Shown here: one piece after another, positions 38,281 through 46,369 of the stretch
Layout of the letters: the number at the start of each line of letters is the position of its first letter
How positions within the stretch are numbered: position 1 is the stretch's first letter
Source of the DNA: RBG-16-64-43 sp964353865
GTDB lineage: Bacteria > Chloroflexota > Anaerolineae > Anaerolineales > RBG-16-64-43
Reading direction: 5' to 3'
Assembly (NCBI GenBank): GCA_964353865.1
Contig: CAYGXJ010000120.1
Span: 24,038 to 88,037 of the forward strand
DNA length: 64,000 nt
Translations under genes and position numbers: made by a program
Notes under the pieces: generated by a model
Told to the model about the DNA's origin: nothing
The model's input: only the letters and a program-made list of their open reading frames with translations
Database searches by the model: none

Positions 38281-38383
38281 CCAGCCCTCTTATCGGAGGC
38301 CCCGCTTGCGCAACCGAGACGAGTATATGCGCGCTGTCGCCGTGCGGCAAGAGAGCACCTTCGACCGGCCGGGCGGCCTCTTC

Positions 38384-39367
38384 TCAATGGTCAATGCCTA
38401 GCGCGGGTCCGAGACGTTGCTCAAGGGCGAGGCGCGCCGCGGGGTCGGCCGATCGAAGCGCGAGACGGGACGGATCAATGACGAAGGCATAGGCCTGTAC
38501 CGCATGGGCGCCGTCGCTTCCCAGCGTGAGGCCCAATGCCACGACGCGGCGGGTATCGGGCGGCCCGGCCTGATCGAAGAGCACATTGCCCAAGCTGTAA
38601 GCAACCAGGGTTGGGTACGGCAGCGCCCCGCCCTGCACCCATCCCACCGATTGGACGACATGCGGGTGATGACCCCAGATCACACTCGCGCCCGCGTCGG
38701 AAAGCACCCGCGCCAGTGCCTCCTGGCGACCATCCGGCACGCTGAGATACTCGCTGCCCCAATGGATCGAGACCACGACCAGCCCGCCCTGCTCGCGCGC
38801 GCGGCTTACTGCACCTGCGGCGTCATCGACATCCAGCGGTCGAGAGACATCGTCAAACGCCAGGAAGGCCAGGGGCACGCCGCCCACCTGGCGCACCAAC
38901 ACCTCGCCGGCCGGACCGATGGCACCGATGCGCGCTTCCCGCAAGACGTCCAGGGTCTGCGCCAGGCCTGGCTGTCCGCCATCCAATATGTGATTGTTGG
39001 CTAGCGAGACGAGCGTGACCCCACTGCGGATCAGGGCGCGCACCGATTCAGGTGGCGCACGCAGATCGAATCCGGCCGGTGCCGCGCGCGGATGGGAGGT
39101 CAGCGGGGATTCGAGGTTGGCGGCGGTGAGGTCGGCCCGAGCGGTGAAGGGAACGAGCGCCTCGAGCGCGTACCCCCAGGTGTCGCCCTCGTATGCCCGG
39201 GCGACCCCTCGCCCAAGCATGATGTCGCCAAGCAATACAAGCCGGGCGCCTTTGGGGCGTGGGGCACACGCCGCGAGCATCCAGAGAGCTGCAGCCGCCA
39301 ACAGAACGCGCAGCGCGTGATGCGCCCGGCTCGGCGCGCGGCCATGAGGCCTCTGCCGTGCGTTCAC
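38384..39367 (-). CDS. CapA-family lipoprotein (poly-gamma-glutamate capsule-type metallophosphatase fold)
   Basis: CapA-like proteins have a calcineurin-type metallophosphoesterase fold and in some bacteria act in poly-gamma-glutamate synthesis or transport. The 327-residue product has a lipoprotein signal ending LAAC, then GDIMLGRGV, NLESPL, SLANNHILDGG, SIHWGSEY and WGHHPHV, covering the expected metal-ligand loops. No capB or capC partner is nearby, so a capsule role is unproven. The GTG start at 39367 overlaps the stop of the DUF3160 gene (GTGA). Confidence 0.9.
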   Translation of the reverse strand: MNARQRPHGRAPSRAHHALRVLLAAAALWMLAACAPRPKGARLVLLGDIMLGRGVARAYEGDTWGYALEALVPFTARADLTAANLESPLTSHPRAAPAGFDLRAPPESVRALIRSGVTLVSLANNHILDGGQPGLAQTLDVLREARIGAIGPAGEVLVRQVGGVPLAFLAFDDVSRPLDVDDAAGAVSRAREQGGLVVVSIHWGSEYLSVPDGRQEALARVLSDAGASVIWGHHPHVVQSVGWVQGGALPYPTLVAYSLGNVLFDQAGPPDTRRVVALGLTLGSDGAHAVQAYAFVIDPSRLALRSADPAARLALEQRLGPALGIDH

Positions 39368-41571
39368 GGAATCGAGAATGCCGACGTCCAGTCCGGCAGC
39401 GCAGGTGCCTGGCCGCTCTCTTCCTGGGCCTGCCAGGTTTCGTCGGTCATGCGGTCTTCCGGCGCTACGGTGAATTCGTAGTAGGTGAAGACCGCACCCG
39501 CGGCGACGCGCCACGGCGTGTCGGGCACGACCACGTAAATCACAGCCGGTTGCCCGATGGCCTCCTCCAGCACCGCCAGCAGGCCGTCGCGGCCGATGCC
39601 GGTGGCAACATCCGCCACAAGGGCCGCCTTCTGATCGTGCAGGTCGCGTTGCGAAGGATCGTTTGGATCGCGGTCGGCGGCTGCCAGCGTCAACGCCTCG
39701 ATCTCGCCGCCGAAGTAGCGCATGCGGGTGTAGTCGTCCTCCGATATGGGCGCGCCCGCCAGCTCCTTCTCAGCGGTCCCTTTCAGGAAGGTCAGCAGGT
39801 CCTCCAGATTCTCCAGATTGCTGCGCGTCAGGTCGGTCAGGAGTCGGCGCTGATCGAGGCCGGTGCGCGTCATCTGCGAGAGCGCGAGCAGCCGCGCATA
39901 GACCTCCGGGTTCGGCTCGACGTAGGAGCGCGGAGGATTCTCCGGGCCCATGCCGCCCATCTCCGCCATGACTTGCTTGGCGTAGAGAATCGTGTCGTGT
40001 TTGAGTTCGGTCCACGAGCCAAGCGCGGTGTTCAAGTCCTTGCGCAACCACGCCGCGCTACGCATGAAGGCCGGGTAGCGCGCATCCTTGGGCGTGAGCA
40101 ACGGCTGGAAGGAATACAGCCACGCCCAGTACAGGTTTTGCGTCCACGAATCCTTGCCCAAGGCGGCGATTTCGGTCTGCACCTTCTGCATTTGCGACGG
40201 GAAGCTGGCATAGGCCGTCTCACCCTGTGCTTCGAGAATGGCCAGGGCTTCCGCCGATCCCATCGCGGCGAAGAAATCTAGCCCCTTCGGCAAGCCGCGC
40301 GGGTTGTCGCCGGTGCCCACATTGCGCCAGATGAGCTGGCCAAAAACGTAGGCATCCAGTGTGAAGCGCTGGCCCATGACGCGGAACCCGCTGGTGGCTT
40401 CCTGCTTGTCCTCCCAGATCCAGACCCACATCGAATTGACTTGCGGAGGGGGCAGCTTGGCCGCCGCCTCGCGGAACTGATCGAGCTTCGCGCCGTCGGC
40501 GAAGGCGGCCGGCGGCGCGCTTGCACCGAAGATCTCGTCCGACAGCGCGCCGTACTCCTGCACCGACAGGTCGTCGGCCTTGCCCACGATGAAGACGGTC
40601 GGCTCGTAGACCGAGCGCCACAAGCTCTCGGCACTGCCCGCCTCAGACGATGACGCGCCACGCAGTGCCTGCACCACCAGCAGAGCCCGCTGAGTCTCGA
40701 AGGCGTCGCGCAAGCGGAAGGTTAGCCGCCCGTACCACATCATCGCGCGGAAGTAGCGCTCGAGTTCCTCGCTGCGCGTGTAGTGCCCGCGCGGCACGTA
40801 CTGGCTGTAATCCTCGACCAGCTTTTTGTCGGGCTCCAGGTCGGCCCGGTCCCAGATGGGCGAGACCTGCGGCCCCTGGTGAGCCTGAATGAGCACCAGC
40901 TCGGAATCGACCAGGGACTTGACCTCGGCCGGGAAGGGATCCGTCAGCCCCAAGAGCTGCGCCGCCACGGCAAAGAACGCTACATTGCGCAGCGCCGGCT
41001 CGGCGAGGGCTGTGCCGGCCACGGCCGAGTGCTGATCGATCGATGCCGCCAGCATCGTCTGAGTGAAGGCGCCAATGGCCGCGATGAACTTCTCGCGTTC
41101 GAGATCGCGCAGCATCTTGTCGAAAATCAAATGGTAGACGTGGAGGACCGCGTCGGTCGTGATGAACACCGGCTGGTCTTGCTCATAGCGCAGCGACTCG
41201 TAGACCTGGTAGAACTCCTGGTACGTTCCCGGCGCGGGCCGCATCACCACGAACCCGTATTCGCTCAGGCGTTGACGCGCCTCCGCCGAGAGGTCGAAAG
41301 CACTCAGGTTATTCACCTGAGCCGTATCCACCGGCAATGAGTATCCGCCACCAAACTGCACCGGCAGGCTGACATCTACTTCGGGATACTCTGCGAATGC
41401 CGGCGAGTAGACACCTGCGGGTCGGGTGACCTGGCCGGCGGGCGTTGCAGAGCCCGGGGTGAGCGGAGCGGCGGGCGTGCCGGTGACAAGGCCGAGCACA
41501 TTGCAGGCGAGCCCCGCCAGCACCGGGACGACGATGACCGTCTGCCACGGACGAAGTGAGCGAGCGCGCAT
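39364..41571 (-). CDS. DUF3160 lipoprotein
   Basis: The 735-residue protein belongs to DUF3160, a family of exported proteins of unknown function. It has a signal with lipobox LAGLAC, a Thr/Pro-rich spacer to about residue 50, and then a large mainly helical domain with family features such as TTDAVLHVYHLIFDKMLRDLE and YSLRDLTF-like segments, ending SAFSIP. The AAGGAGGTGAAC site before the ATG is near consensus. It starts two bases after the FG-GAP gene and overlaps the CapA-like gene, so the three exported proteins form one transcript. No catalytic motif is evident to me. Confidence 0.88.
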   Translation of the reverse strand: MRARSLRPWQTVIVVPVLAGLACNVLGLVTGTPAAPLTPGSATPAGQVTRPAGVYSPAFAEYPEVDVSLPVQFGGGYSLPVDTAQVNNLSAFDLSAEARQRLSEYGFVVMRPAPGTYQEFYQVYESLRYEQDQPVFITTDAVLHVYHLIFDKMLRDLEREKFIAAIGAFTQTMLAASIDQHSAVAGTALAEPALRNVAFFAVAAQLLGLTDPFPAEVKSLVDSELVLIQAHQGPQVSPIWDRADLEPDKKLVEDYSQYVPRGHYTRSEELERYFRAMMWYGRLTFRLRDAFETQRALLVVQALRGASSSEAGSAESLWRSVYEPTVFIVGKADDLSVQEYGALSDEIFGASAPPAAFADGAKLDQFREAAAKLPPPQVNSMWVWIWEDKQEATSGFRVMGQRFTLDAYVFGQLIWRNVGTGDNPRGLPKGLDFFAAMGSAEALAILEAQGETAYASFPSQMQKVQTEIAALGKDSWTQNLYWAWLYSFQPLLTPKDARYPAFMRSAAWLRKDLNTALGSWTELKHDTILYAKQVMAEMGGMGPENPPRSYVEPNPEVYARLLALSQMTRTGLDQRRLLTDLTRSNLENLEDLLTFLKGTAEKELAGAPISEDDYTRMRYFGGEIEALTLAAADRDPNDPSQRDLHDQKAALVADVATGIGRDGLLAVLEEAIGQPAVIYVVVPDTPWRVAAGAVFTYYEFTVAPEDRMTDETWQAQEESGQAPALPDWTSAFSIP

Positions 41572-41573
41572 GT

Positions 41574-42332
41574 TCACCTCCTTGATCCCTGAACGAGAAC
41601 CAGCGGATACCCATTGGCCGAGCGCACAATCTGGAATCGGGAGAAACGTCCGCTCCAACGGGCATCCAAGTTGAACCCGAATCCATTCCATCGCCAGAGC
41701 GTGAGATTGCCTGCGTGGGTGGAGCGCCTGGCACCGTAGCGCCCCTCCAGCGCCATGAGTTCTTCGATCCCGTCGCCGTCGATATCCGTCGCGGCGAGGT
41801 GGAACAGTGGGTCGACCAAGGCCGAGCCCGCCCACACTTCGCGCCAGCCGCCGTCCCTCCAGCCAATCAGGATGAGATGGCAGCTCGCGCCGGCCTCATC
41901 CTGGAAGCCGCGCAGGCGACCGCCATGGGGCACATAGCGGTCGATCGGCCAGGGCGCAAACGGTCGCCACACGAGCAGCGCGAGGTCGGGTTTGCCGTCG
42001 TGGTTCAGGTCTGTCACCAGCCCCTCGGCCACATTCCACGCCGCGGGGCTTTGCCAAACGATGCGATCGCCTGAAGTGACCCGGGCCAGACCGCCCGTGA
42101 GAGACAGCCTATCGAGAGAACCATCGCCATTGAAATCAGCGGCCGTTGGCTGGGGCAGCGGGGCGGCGGAAGCGAGAGCGTGACCCCACGCGAAGCTTTC
42201 GCCGCGCATCTCCAACGCGGAGAGGTTGGCCGGGGAGAGAAGGCTGACGGCGAGCAGGCATAGGAGCCCGGCCGGCACACGCCCGGCGCGAGGCGGAGAT
42301 TGGGGCGCCCTGGGAGTAGTCGGGGCTGGCAT
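41574..42332 (-). CDS. Exported FG-GAP/VCBS-repeat protein
   Basis: The 252-residue product has an N-terminal hydrophobic signal (about 12-33), followed by calcium-binding FG-GAP-like repeats. DFNGDGSLDRLSL, DLNHDGKPDLALL and DIDGDGIEELMAL are seen at roughly 45-residue spacing, as in a small beta-propeller or an incomplete blade set. It is first in an operon with DUF3160 and CapA-like lipoproteins. TATAAT on the minus strand (42353-42348) lies 16 bases before the ATG. A role in binding or adhesion is an inference from the repeats. Confidence 0.8.
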   Translation of the reverse strand: MPAPTTPRAPQSPPRAGRVPAGLLCLLAVSLLSPANLSALEMRGESFAWGHALASAAPLPQPTAADFNGDGSLDRLSLTGGLARVTSGDRIVWQSPAAWNVAEGLVTDLNHDGKPDLALLVWRPFAPWPIDRYVPHGGRLRGFQDEAGASCHLILIGWRDGGWREVWAGSALVDPLFHLAATDIDGDGIEELMALEGRYGARRSTHAGNLTLWRWNGFGFNLDARWSGRFSRFQIVRSANGYPLVLVQGSRR

Positions 42333-42688
42333 TTGAGCGTTAAGGCGATTATACGTCCGGCGAGCAAGCGGGTTTCGCACGAGCGCACAGCACCGGCGTG
42401 CGCTCGCGTCGCCGGGTGATTTCACCCTCCAGCATGACGGATAGCCGAATCCGCCTGGTCGAGGCCGGTTGACTGCCCGAAGCGGCGAATGATGGGTGTC
42501 TTTCTAAGGAGAGGTCGGGCCGCGCGGGCGTTTTGCCACAGTTGCGGTGGGCGGCGTGCAACCCTGAGGAGACACACATTTTAGGTCGCGCGTGCGCATG
42601 CTGCCCGCACGCGGTTATTCGTATGGCGTGTTGTGCCCCCTTCCAGATCGGCTCTCGATTGGAACTGACAAGTTGAGGTGGGGCGGGG
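42333..42688. other. Intergenic region with promoter of the FG-GAP/DUF3160/CapA operon
   Basis: TATAAT on the minus strand at 42353-42348 gives a short leader of about nine bases. No clear -35 box was found. The remaining bases up to 42688 show no gene or strong repeat. Confidence 0.5.
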
Positions 42689-43678
42689 CTACTGCGGGCA
42701 CAGGGCCAGTTGCTCTTCTTCGATGACCATTACTGGAACGCCGCCCAGGTTCTCGATCGTGCCCTCGATCATCACGCAATCCCCGGGGTTCACTCCGCCG
42801 AATTCATAGTTCCAATCGTAGCCCATGATGAAGAAAGCCGTGGGCTCGCTGGTGAACTTGATGTAGTAGTTGCCGCGCCGGCCGTAGCCCACCCGCACCC
42901 TGCCCCTCACGCACAGCGACCGGCCAATCTCTGCCTCGCCGATGGTGAGCGCATCGCGGCATCCCAGCTGCATGGTGGCCACCGCCTGGGCCGTGGGCCA
43001 AACACCCGTGGGCAGCGGCTGCATGAGGGACCAGCCTTCATAGGGCCAGTTGATGAAGTTGGCGATTGCATCACCGCCGCCGGTCACCGGGATCAACCCC
43101 ACCGCCAGCGCAAAATCCGCCGCGAGCAGCAGGCCAGCCAGCCCGGGGAAGAGGACCCGCGCCGCAGGCGCCAGGGCTACTCGATTGGCCGCCTTCGCCG
43201 CAACGAACCACGAGGCCACTGGCACCAGGGACAGCAGGACCAGGCCCAGGATGCTGAAGGCGGAGGGCCGCTTGGGGGCGGCGCGCGCTTCAGCTGCCCG
43301 CCGGGCGATCATCACTTTGAATAGCAGATAGAGCAGCAGCGTCACTCCGGCGACAAGCCAATGTCCGGGGAAGGGGTTGAGGGTGTAGAGGAAGAGCAGC
43401 GGAAGGGACAGATCCAGGAGCAGCAATGCCCCGAAGACGAGCAAGACCGCACCATGTGGTGCGCTATTCGCGCGCTGCGGCGCCGGCCGCGAAAGGTCGT
43501 GCTGGCACAATGGGCAGTAGAGCGAATCCGCCTTGATCGTGCCGCCGCAGGTCGGGCAGACGGAGGTCTTGACCTCTTCCTCGACCGGCTCAGGTTCAAA
43601 CAGATCGCGAAAGGCCTCGATTGCCCGTCGGTTTTGCGAGGGATGACTCAAGATGGCCTCGAAAAGACAATGTCCCAC
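42689..43678 (-). CDS. Zinc-ribbon polytopic membrane protein with OB-like C-terminal domain
   Basis: The 329-residue product opens with a short acidic stretch and a zinc ribbon (CPTCGG and CPLC, about residues 41-58). About five membrane segments follow between 75 and 205. The last 100 residues form a soluble beta-rich domain (RSLCVRGRVRVGYGRRGNYY, GDCVMIEGTIENLGGVPVM) resembling an OB-fold. The GTG start at 43678 is preceded by a TACAAT box at about 43698 on the minus strand; the start is uncertain because no ribosome-binding site is visible. The domain order matches no characterised family that I know. Confidence 0.7.
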   Translation of the reverse strand: MGHCLFEAILSHPSQNRRAIEAFRDLFEPEPVEEEVKTSVCPTCGGTIKADSLYCPLCQHDLSRPAPQRANSAPHGAVLLVFGALLLLDLSLPLLFLYTLNPFPGHWLVAGVTLLLYLLFKVMIARRAAEARAAPKRPSAFSILGLVLLSLVPVASWFVAAKAANRVALAPAARVLFPGLAGLLLAADFALAVGLIPVTGGGDAIANFINWPYEGWSLMQPLPTGVWPTAQAVATMQLGCRDALTIGEAEIGRSLCVRGRVRVGYGRRGNYYIKFTSEPTAFFIMGYDWNYEFGGVNPGDCVMIEGTIENLGGVPVMVIEEEQLALCPQ

Positions 43679-44054
43679 GTGCCCGGGACGATACCTTCAT
43701 TGTACACGTCCCGCCGCCGGCGGCAACTGGCGGTTCCCTTGCCGCCCAAACGAGTGATGGTCTTCACGCCGGACCTGAGGGGGGCAGGCCAGGCAGAAGA
43801 CCATCGTTGGGCATATTACAGCGCGACTCCCTGCAAGTCAAGCACTCGAAAGACCACTTTCGGCAGGCCCTGTAACGGGTTGATAATGACGAATGTCCCG
43901 TGCGTACCCGGCTTGTGCGTGACGGTGCAATTTTCTTGCCGACATGCCGCAAGCGCGATTCTCGAGAGGGTGGTCTGCCCAGCCGTCCGCGGGCCGGAAA
44001 GTCTCCCGCCGGCCGTAGACCCCGCTCGTGAACGTGTATGAAAGGAAGGCATAA
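43679..44054. other. Divergent intergenic region
   Basis: These 376 bases separate the zinc-ribbon membrane protein (minus) from the LLM oxidoreductase (plus). AAAGGAAGG just before 44055 is a ribosome-binding site for the plus gene. No other gene or strong repeat was found. Confidence 0.4.
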
Positions 44055-44936
44055 TTGAGGATCGGACTCGTGTTCCCTCAGACCGAATACGGGAACGATC
44101 CGGCCGCCGTGCGCGATTACGCACAGATGGCCGAGGCGCTTGGTTTCTCCCACCTGCTGGCCTACGATCACGTCCTGGGCGCCAACCCAGACAGGCCGGG
44201 TGGCTTTTCCGGCCCCTACACCTATCGCACCCCTTTCCTCGAACCGTTCGTCCTGTTCGCCTACATGGCGGCTCTCACTCGGAGCCTCGAGTTTTGCACG
44301 GCCATCCTGATTCTGCCCCAGCGCCAAACGGCGCTGGTGGCCAAACAGGCAGCGACCCTCGACCGCTTGTGCCAAGGACGGCTTCGGCTGGGCGTGGGGC
44401 TGGGCTGGAATCCGGTTGAATATCACGCGCTGGGGAAGGACTTTCACACGCGCGGTCGCCGGTTCGAAGAGCAGGTAGAGTTGTTGCGCCGCCTGTGGAG
44501 CGAGCCGCTCGTGACGTTCGATGGACGATGGGAGCGGGTGGACGGTGCTGGACTCAATCCCCTTCCCGTTCAGCAGCCGATCCCGCTTTGGTTCGGAGGC
44601 AGCGCCCAGGCGGTGATCAACCGGACGGCCCGCCTGGCTGACGGATGGATTGCCCCGGGCCGCGAGCCGGCGAACGCAAGACCTCTCATTGACATGCTGC
44701 ACAAGGCGCTTGAGGCCTCGGGCCGCGCAAGGAGCGCCTTGGGCATCGAAGCGCGGATGCAATACGCCGAGCCCGATCCTTCACGCTGGAAATCAACCAT
44801 CGACGCCTGGCACAATCTGGGGGCCACTCACCTCTCGCTCAACACGATGGGCTGCGGGCTGGAAAAGCCCAGCGACCATCTGGCCGCGCTGCGCCACTTC
44901 GCTGAGGCGCTCGGGCTGAGCACGGCAGGTGGTTGA
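44055..44936 (+). CDS. LLM-class flavin/F420-dependent oxidoreductase
   Basis: Luciferase-like monooxygenase-class enzymes use FMN or F420 on varied substrates. The 293-residue protein has the barrel signature RIGLVFPQTEYG, FSHLLAYDHVLG, a coenzyme-binding region LGVGLGWNPVEYHALG, and PIPLWFGGSAQAVINRTARLADGW in adjoining pieces. The latter fits the F420-type subgroup (TIGR03619-like, unverified). The start is TTG at 44055, supported by AAAGGAAGG. No F420 biosynthesis gene lies in the window. Confidence 0.88.
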   Translation: MRIGLVFPQTEYGNDPAAVRDYAQMAEALGFSHLLAYDHVLGANPDRPGGFSGPYTYRTPFLEPFVLFAYMAALTRSLEFCTAILILPQRQTALVAKQAATLDRLCQGRLRLGVGLGWNPVEYHALGKDFHTRGRRFEEQVELLRRLWSEPLVTFDGRWERVDGAGLNPLPVQQPIPLWFGGSAQAVINRTARLADGWIAPGREPANARPLIDMLHKALEASGRARSALGIEARMQYAEPDPSRWKSTIDAWHNLGATHLSLNTMGCGLEKPSDHLAALRHFAEALGLSTAGG

Positions 44937-44965
44937 CCACCGCCTGACAGCCGGGTGAATTAGCC

Positions 44966-46369
44966 CTAAATCGGAGCAAGCAGAACCGCGGATCGAGGCG
45001 GAAGAGCAAACTCGGCAACCGGCTCACTCAGGGGGAAGATCCTACCGCTCATTTCGTCGAGGCATGCGCGAGATGAGAGCCATCCAATATCCGAACGCGC
45101 CAGGTGCAGCGTGCGTTGGGCGTCGCCAAGATTGACCAGTAGGACCAGGGCTTCCTCGCCCAGCTCGCGCACCAGCGCCAGGCACGACTCGGCCAGCTCC
45201 ACAGTCAGCACGCGCAAGCTCCCCTCACGCAGCGCGCGATGCTTCTTGCGCAGCGCAATCAGCCGCTGCACGTGGCGCCGCAAATCACCATCCCAGCGCG
45301 CCGTATCCCACGGGAAGGCACGCCGATTGTCGGGATCCTTATCCCCCTCGAGCCCAATCTCATCGCCGTAATACAGGCCCGGTGCACCGGGGTAGAAGAA
45401 CTGCAGGGTGAAGGCCAACAGTTCGAGCGGACGATCGCCGCGCAATACCGTGCGTAGGCGCGGCACATCATGCGTGCCAAGCGTGACGTAATGCGCCAGG
45501 TTGGCTTGGCCAGGGTAGGCGGCCAGGATCTCCATCAGCCGCGCCCCGAAAGCGGCCACGCCTCCCGTCTTCCTAGCGAGCAGGTTGAGGCAGGCTTCGC
45601 GAAACGGATAGTGGATCAGCCCGTCAAAGACCGCCGGTCCGACCCACTGCGCGGCGACCTCCCAGATTTCCCCGACCAGGTACGCATCGGGATTGGCACG
45701 CTTCACCCGTTCGCGGAATTCCCCCCAGAAAGTCATATCATCGATCTCGTTGGGCACATCCAGGCGCCACCCGTCGATGCCCTGCTCGATCCAGTACGCC
45801 GCCACGTCGAGCAAGTAACTGCGGGTGGCCGGGTTGCGCACATTGAATTTGGGCAGGCTCTTGAAGCGCCACCACGCCTGATAATTGTGAGCTTCGCCCG
45901 GGCCGTAGGCATCCAGCGGGAAGCGCTGGATGTGGAACCATTCGCGGTAGGGTGAGTCGGCCTCGTGCTCGAGCACGTCACTGAAGGCGAAGAACCCGCG
46001 CCCACAATGGTTGAACACGCCATCCAGAATAAGCCGCATACCGCGCCCGTGGGCCCCTTCCAGCAATTGACGGAAGTCGCCCGCCGAACCCAGCTTCGGG
46101 TCGAAACGGTAGTAATCGGTTGTGTTGTAGCGATGGTTCGAGGGTGAAAGAAAGACCGGATTCAAATATAGCGCGTTGATACCCAGATCGGTCAGGTAGT
46201 CCAAATGCGCGAGCACGCCGGCGAAATCGCCGCCCTGGAACCCGCGCAGCGTGGGTGCCGCCCCCCAGGGTTGCACGTTCGGAGGATCGAGGGCCGGATT
46301 GCCATTGGCGAACCGGTCGGGGAAGATCTGATAAAAGACCGCCTCGCTGATCCAGGAAGGGGAGGTCAT
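44966..46369 (-). CDS. GH13 alpha-glycosidase (maltogenic amylase/neopullulanase type)
   Basis: The 467-residue protein is a compact GH13 enzyme acting on alpha-glucans or maltodextrins. It has FYQIFPDRFANG at the start and the four conserved regions. Region 1 is DGVFNHCG, the nucleophile D204 lies in GWRLDVPNE, the acid/base E234 in LVGEIW, and the transition-state D301 in GTHDVPR. No signal peptide is present, so it acts in the cytoplasm. It overlaps the upstream GH57 gene by four bases, so the pair probably process the same glucan. Confidence 0.93.
   Translation of the reverse strand: MTSPSWISEAVFYQIFPDRFANGNPALDPPNVQPWGAAPTLRGFQGGDFAGVLAHLDYLTDLGINALYLNPVFLSPSNHRYNTTDYYRFDPKLGSAGDFRQLLEGAHGRGMRLILDGVFNHCGRGFFAFSDVLEHEADSPYREWFHIQRFPLDAYGPGEAHNYQAWWRFKSLPKFNVRNPATRSYLLDVAAYWIEQGIDGWRLDVPNEIDDMTFWGEFRERVKRANPDAYLVGEIWEVAAQWVGPAVFDGLIHYPFREACLNLLARKTGGVAAFGARLMEILAAYPGQANLAHYVTLGTHDVPRLRTVLRGDRPLELLAFTLQFFYPGAPGLYYGDEIGLEGDKDPDNRRAFPWDTARWDGDLRRHVQRLIALRKKHRALREGSLRVLTVELAESCLALVRELGEEALVLLVNLGDAQRTLHLARSDIGWLSSRACLDEMSGRIFPLSEPVAEFALPPRSAVLLAPI

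Noticed and set aside
43764..44762. 332-residue minus-strand frame opposite the LLM oxidoreductase
   Set aside because: The plus-strand gene is a clear LLM-class enzyme with a ribosome-binding site.
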